Part shown: positions 58,813 to 64,000 of the stretch, one piece after another
How the letters are laid out: each line of letters opens with the position of its first letter
Position numbering within the stretch: the stretch's first letter is position 1
Origin: Blastobasis lacticolella
Lineage: Eukaryota > Arthropoda > Insecta > Lepidoptera > Blastobasidae
DNA: 64,000 nucleotides
Direction: 5' to 3'
NCBI GenBank assembly: GCA_905147135.1
Contig: LR990041.1
Span: 620,001 to 684,000 of the forward strand
The notes under the pieces: generated by a model
Told to the model about the DNA's origin: nothing
The model's database searches: none
Seen by the model: only the letters and a program-made list of their open reading frames with translations
Program-made: the position numbers and the translations under genes

Positions 58813-60303
58813 TTATTTGGCAAGCCTTGTTGTTAGATCGATGATTCTGTCCATCATTTTGTCTAGCATTTTTTCTAGCATTGCTTCAAATTTGTTAAAC
58901 ATATTGTGTATTACAGTTAACATGTCGGGACTATCAACTTCTTTTCGCGGCCTTGTTTTAGCAGTCGAAGCAGTAGCTTCAGCGTAGGTCCGGTTGTTAT
59001 GCTTAAAATGTGTGTTTTCCGATGTGTACGTTTTTTGTACTGTATTCTGATTGTTTTCTGATTTTTGGTCTTCTCTGGATCTGTGTTCTGGTCTTTGGGT
59101 GGGTGGTTTGTTTTTTCCTACTATTTCCGTTTTGTACTGTCTATATTTAGAACAGCCCTTGTAACTAGCTGGGTGCGAACCAAGACAGTTAGCACATGTC
59201 GCTGGGACATCGATTTGCTTTTTACATTGTGTTGTGGGGTGGTCTTCCCCACACTTAACACATCGATGAGGTCTAAAGCACATATTTTTAGTATGGCCAA
59301 ACCTTTGGCATCTTTTACACTGTACTATTTCTTTTGTTTTATATGGGGCTTCAAATCTAACAATTGTGTGATTAATGGCTTTGACTGAGTAGATTTCTTT
59401 GTTATTGTTACTTGGTTCCAGCTCGACAAAGAAGAGAGGAAGCTTTTCTTTGTTTCGTTTGTGTATGACGTTGGTAATATTTCGTACTTCATGTCCTAGG
59501 CCTGTCAATTCGTTTTTAATTACTTCAAGATCCTCAGAGGCGTGTAGGCCCCTCATTACAACCCTGAAGGCTTTCTCGTGTTTGAGTTTGTACGTGTAGT
59601 GGCTTATGTTTGATTTTATTAAGGATTCTCTTATTAGCTTGTATGTGTCTATGTCACGTGGTAGGACTTTGACTGTGTGGCCATTTTTTAAGGTAGTTGT
59701 TTGGTACTTGTCTTCACTGCTCACAATTTCTTGCAGGGTTTTACGTAACTCGATTACATTTAGGACCCCTGTTATAAATATTGGTTCGGGTTTTGGTACC
59801 CAGGCCTTTTTTTCTATGTTTTGTGGTTTAGTATCTAAATTTAAGTCGCAGTCTAATACCTCGAAACTATTTTGTACAGGTACACTGAAGGAAGAAGGTC
59901 CTTTAATACGTTTATCATGATTTTTTAAAGGGCTCGTATCTTTTCTTTTCCTTTTCGCTTCTGGTGCTTTGTCTCTCTGCCATGACACTGATGGTTCCGA
60001 TGGTACATCTGTTTCCATTTTCTCAGATTCACTTAGAAATTCATCATCCATTTTTGGGCGGAGATTATTTTTCTTTATTTCACTAACAGAGGCGGAGCGT
60101 TGTCTGTTGAATAGTGATGGATGGAAGATCTGTTGGGTTAAAGTCTTCCTATTTGTATGTACGGTTTTTTCCAAATTCGAAGTTTTGCCCCTCCCAGAAT
60201 TTGTGGGGCTGCCCGAGCTATGTCCGGGGAGGGATTCTCCAGCTTCGCTGGTACCCTCCTGGGTTAGATTGTCTATTAATTCTTTATTTAAGTTTATCAT
60301 CAT
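58813..60303 (-). CDS. Jockey-like LINE ORF1 (Gag-like RNA-binding protein)
   Basis: 496 aa, intact. The N-terminal half is charged and low complexity; an RRM-like or gag-core region (VVMRGLHASEDLEVIKNEL) follows, then three zinc knuckles: CKRCQRFGHTKNMC, CVKCGEDHPTTQC and CANCLGSHPASYKGC. A coiled-coil-like tail (MFNKFEAMLEKMLDKMMDRI) ends it. Such proteins coat LINE RNA. Confidence 0.85.
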   Translation of the reverse strand: MMINLNKELIDNLTQEGTSEAGESLPGHSSGSPTNSGRGKTSNLEKTVHTNRKTLTQQIFHPSLFNRQRSASVSEIKKNNLRPKMDDEFLSESEKMETDVPSEPSVSWQRDKAPEAKRKRKDTSPLKNHDKRIKGPSSFSVPVQNSFEVLDCDLNLDTKPQNIEKKAWVPKPEPIFITGVLNVIELRKTLQEIVSSEDKYQTTTLKNGHTVKVLPRDIDTYKLIRESLIKSNISHYTYKLKHEKAFRVVMRGLHASEDLEVIKNELTGLGHEVRNITNVIHKRNKEKLPLFFVELEPSNNNKEIYSVKAINHTIVRFEAPYKTKEIVQCKRCQRFGHTKNMCFRPHRCVKCGEDHPTTQCKKQIDVPATCANCLGSHPASYKGCSKYRQYKTEIVGKNKPPTQRPEHRSREDQKSENNQNTVQKTYTSENTHFKHNNRTYAEATASTAKTRPRKEVDSPDMLTVIHNMFNKFEAMLEKMLDKMMDRIIDLTTRLAK

Positions 60304-60961
60304 TCTGGTCCCACGAGTAGGGTCGATAAATGGTCACTCTTGGGGTAACGCCCATTCCCAAGGAGAAGGCTATTTAAAACAGCGGGTCGCCTGGTACGCT
60401 GAGTTTGGCCGCTTGGGACTGTTCTACCTTACAGCCATGCATCCTCTAGGCACGGACCTCACCATAGGATTGAGGGGCATTGTTTATAGAGGTTGCCTTC
60501 CTCGCGATCCAAGTGGCGAAGCTCAGATCCCCGTGCCAGTGAGAGAACCCACTGGTTTACGGTCTGAGGGAACCCTTTCGGGCTCCACACTGATTTTCTG
60601 TCAGGGTTCTCTCCCTTAGCTAGTTAGTCGGATTTGAGGCGCCGACGGCTCGCCTTTGCCCTTCATACTTTGCTATTGCAGTCACAAGGTAGGAGGTAGT
60701 GTGCAAAGCTTGTTTGACATACAACATTGCCCAGGAGGTACGGCCCATATTGCTATGAGCCCCTCGCCAGTCCGCGGCGGCAGGCTGACGAGGGCGTGGA
60801 CGTGTACGATAGGACTTTATGGTGCGCGTCGATAGTTCATCTTTGCACACATGAACGTACGCTACTGGCTCTAACTCGGTTTTTATTAACCTATACCCTA
60901 GCAAATACAGGTCACCAAGGCCTCTCACCATTTTTACCCCCCTTTAACAAACAACATATCT

Positions 60962-63060
60962 AATTTTGTCGTTAGTATGTACAATAAATATCTCTATTAC
61001 CAAGTTAAAATTTAATGTAATATATAAAGATGTTTAAAAATAAAAAATCTCCAATCCAACAGAAGACCTGCAAGATAAATTTCTAGAATCTAATTTTACA
61101 TCTAATAATTATGTAACTATGTAGCCAATAACAATAAGCTGCTTGAGCTAAATATGCGAAGCAAAATTTTGTACCGGATGTAGAACTTTCTAGATTTATG
61201 CACTGAACCGCTTGTAAACCTTCGTAATACGGGAAAATTCACTTTTCGGTACAGTCGCGCGCAGAAAGAGCGCGTACACCTTGTTAATGTTGCTATGAGC
61301 ACAGCTATGCGTGTGAAGCAGTTAGAGCTATTACATGCAAGCGTCACTAATCTAATTCTAAGTACAATTAATAATAGTAATATAAACTACGACTTAGCTT
61401 TAAGTGTCCAAGAAATATGCTTGAGTATCTTCTGGATATTTGTCCACTTGACTTGTTCCGATGCCAATCGACTTTCCCAAATTGTTGATTTTTCTTGCGT
61501 AAATACAATTATGTACTGGCTGGCAACACTTCGGGGCTAGCCAATATCCCCAATTTTCGTTAAATTCTTGGTCCGGGACGGCGTGTATATGACTGGCCTT
61601 ATCTCATTCCAGTTGTACTAATATTATCTCCATAGTACGTCATCTACCGGTAACTGTCACTCGCCGCGGCGAGTTGTCAATGTGCTGTCACAACAATGTG
61701 ACTCTTTTTTATTATTTTCTACCCGCTAATGCACAAATCGTAAATCACTGTTGCAATGATTGCTTCACTTTTTTTTATTAGTCACTGGATTCACACAAAT
61801 TTCAGTAGGAATTTATTAAGTTATTTGCACTGCGACATTTAACCAGATGTTTTTATGTAGATTTATCAAGATTTTGCACACTTTTTTTAGAAAATATTAC
61901 GAATCGCTTAACTTCACTCTGTATTTGACAAGTGCCGAACCGGAAGTCCCTTCCCCAACTACTCGAAATATTCATAAAAGGGAATTAAAATATAAATGCT
62001 TAATTGAATAAAATAACATTTAGGTAATGAACAGTGTCTGTATTCGCAATTTTTTTTTCTATTTTAGGTTGCGCAAGTGCAATAATGAAACATTCTAACA
62101 TAACCACTGTTATGTTTCAACCCAATCGCCCACATATTCATGACAGTGTAGTTACAGGCGGTGATAAATATAATCTACTACCATAAGCTGAAGTGCTGTT
62201 GTACGTGCGTCATTAAATAAGAATATTGTTGATTATCCTCACCCTTAGCGATATGTCCCACGGTGTCTACTTATCATCAAAACTAATAGACCACTTTTTT
62301 GGCCAGCCGTACCTATCTCATATCATAAAATATCTTTCTAATTTTCAATAGGGATCGATTAATACTGAATACTTTGTGTCATATTATTTTTAATGAGGTT
62401 GGAATTATGGGGGTTATGGGGTACACCACCACCTCAGGGGCATCTCATTATTTTATATAGAAAAACGACTAATATTGTAATATGGTACTTTATTTATACC
62501 CTTACAAGCGATTACACGCGCGTGCGGTGTGGTGTGTGGTGCCGCCACCTCAAAGAATAGCACCACCCTATCTCTTCCCGTGGGTGTCGTAAGAGGCGAC
62601 TAAGGGACAAATCCGAAAGGTGGGCAGCAGCATCTTTCTGGGTAGATTTACATCAACTGCACTGCGATCTCCAACCCGCCTGCCAAGCGTGGAGATTATG
62701 GCAATGACCTCCCCTTTTGTGGGAGAGGCCCGAAGTCCTGCAGTGGACTGTTATGGGCTGTGATGATGATGATGAAGCGATTACACTACACAACATGCAG
62801 CCAGATAGTGATGTGGGGTGCGAAATTACTGCGTGTATAATCAAAGCTTCACTTAAGCTCCAAGCTTAAGTTATAGTATCCTGTGCACTCCGAGTCTTGT
62901 AAGACAAAATTAAAAAAAAATCTGAGATGAACCACCAAGTGGCCACACTCTATTAATGGCCATGCAAGGCGATGTGCAACGCCAAACGCTACAACGCCAT
63001 GGTGCGTTCAGACGCTTGCTTTCAAAGCGACATTCAATGGGCCCTCACGCGTAGTGCATG
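60962..63060. other. Host intergenic DNA
   Basis: No gene recognised. The first part may include the 5' end of the R1-like LINE. Short frames such as 61295-61540 have no family resemblance. Confidence 0.4.
62530..62780 (+). mobile_element. RTE-type LINE 3' end with (GAT)n tail
   Basis: Contains 'gtgggtgtcgtaagaggcga', 'cgcctgccaagcgtggagat' and 'gaagtcctgcagtggactgt', ending in 'gatgatgatgatga'. This text is characteristic of the 3' end of lepidopteran RTE-clade elements, which end in short tandem repeats and not in poly(A). Confidence 0.7.
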
Positions 63061-63069
63061 GACTGCTTA

Positions 63070-63520
63070 CCAGCAGCGGTACCGCCATTTTGATCCCACC
63101 CTGTGAAATGACGTCACAACATGCATTTCGGATGGGCTCTACTATCCTGTGACATAAAGTTGGTTTTACTCTAACTTCGTTGAAGTGAATTTTATTATCC
63201 GTTCTACTAACATAATTTTCAAGCGTTTTAGTTTTAATTTGATCCCGTTTTCAAAGTAAATTTAACATTGCAAATTACATAGAATGCACTCAAAATAAAA
63301 TACAATATAAAATAAAATATTCTATTATGAAGTAAATTTTTCTAACATTGTATTCAATTTATAATTACGATGTTTCAAAATCAAAATGTGAAACGGATAC
63401 TCCCTAAAAGCAGTTATTTCGTTGATTCTGACCGATACTGAATACGAAGTCTGTGACGTCATTCCAGAGGGTGGGATCAAAATGGCGGCATGCTATCGGA
63501 GATTGTCGGTACCGTTGCAG
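63070..63520. mobile_element. MITE with 'ggtaccgccattttgatccc' inverted ends
   Basis: The left arm at about 63078-63119 ('taccgccattttgatcccac', then 'gaaatgacgtcac') is the reverse complement of 63451-63490 ('gtgacgtcattccagagggt', then 'gatcaaaatggcgg'). The interior is AT-rich without a coding frame. Exact ends and target duplication are not resolved. Confidence 0.6.
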
Positions 63521-64000
63521 AGGTATGATCTATCTGGTTAAACTGACTTAAATTATTTGGTAAACAAATAATGCCTAAAATCGCGACTTGCCGTATCAAT
63601 CACGGTACATATAGAATGTGAATTTCAACGAATACTGCTGCAAATTATTCATTTATATACATAATTTCCTTAAACCAAATAAGACAAGATTATACCTGTC
63701 GTCGATGTCCGATAGTATACATAGTTAATCCGGGCGTGCGTGTACGGATTTATAATATTCTATAAATCAAAATCTAGGAACTAGATCACAAATATTTTAA
63801 TCATTATCGAAAGGAATTACAAAAATAGAGAAGTACAGAGAACTCAACAACCAGTCCGAACCGTGTCCCGAGCCAAAGTAACTTATCAGCTGTCATATGT
63901 GACCGCTGTCAACATGACGTTAGACGTCAACTTCAACTTTGACGGAATACAATCACGACACCCTTTGTCTTAGTCACGGCTTGCCACATGAAAAAATTTA

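Larger units (their letters stand above)
55970..60961 (-). mobile_element. Full-length Jockey-like LINE with 9-bp target duplication
   Basis: The element spans 55979-60952 and is flanked by AACATATCT at 55970-55978 and 60953-60961. It ends (minus strand) in a poly(A) seen as the T-run from 55979. The order is 5' UTR (60304-60952), ORF1, ORF2 with endonuclease and RT, and a short 3' UTR. Full length plus target duplication indicate a relatively recent insertion; only one frameshift in ORF2 is seen. Confidence 0.85.

Overview
The window looks like lepidopteran nuclear DNA. It is AT-rich and gene-poor, with repeats common in moths and butterflies: 'taggtacctac' motifs, the 'cgcgacttcgttcgcg' and 'cccactgctgggcatag' repeats, tRNA-derived SINEs, an RTE-type LINE tail, R1-like and Jockey-like LINEs, and hAT-type and TA-flanked MITEs. 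Species cannot be fixed by reading alone.

Left part (1-28.7 kb): one clear host gene, a two-exon RSPH9 (radial spoke head protein 9) at 15.9-17.4 kb. The rest is intergenic and repeat DNA. It includes a SINE split by a 2.9 kb hAT-type element (8-bp target duplication) and by a second MITE, a 657-bp 'TATCCGG' hAT MITE, a 1.4 kb foldback element, and the 3' half of an R1-like LINE.

Centre (about 28.68-52.46 kb): a block of bracovirus (polydnavirus of braconid wasps) type DNA. It carries three PTP-like genes, a viral ankyrin (IkB-like) gene, a 227-aa protein with a DnaQ-like start, and a tandem family of six-exon genes (two intact copies, a stop-bearing copy, a frameshifted copy and a remnant). 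Both ends of the block look like the two arms of a bracovirus host integration motif (HIM) cut open, and a complete HIM-like palindrome sits inside at 42.1 kb. This is the arrangement expected after a viral circle has integrated into a host chromosome, not that of the wasp provirus. I read it as a germline (or at least chromosomal) bracovirus integration in a lepidopteran. It was later hit by an apparently intact CsRn1-type Ty3/gypsy element (5.1 kb, indistinguishable 505-bp LTRs, CCAT target duplication), which split one PTP gene, and by a TTAA-flanked MITE. All three PTPs have lost core catalytic residues.

Right part (52.5-64 kb): about 0.9 kb of unassigned DNA, then the 5' half of the R1-like LINE whose 3' half lies at 26-28 kb, so the viral block sits inside a split LINE. 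A full-length Jockey-like LINE with a 9-bp target duplication is inserted at the R1-like element's 5' end. Beyond that are RTE-type repeat DNA and a MITE.

In their original setting the viral genes are wasp virulence genes expressed in parasitised caterpillars. Several keep open frames and arthropod core promoters (TATA plus TCAGT at about 30 bp), so expression or co-option in the present genome is possible but not shown by sequence.
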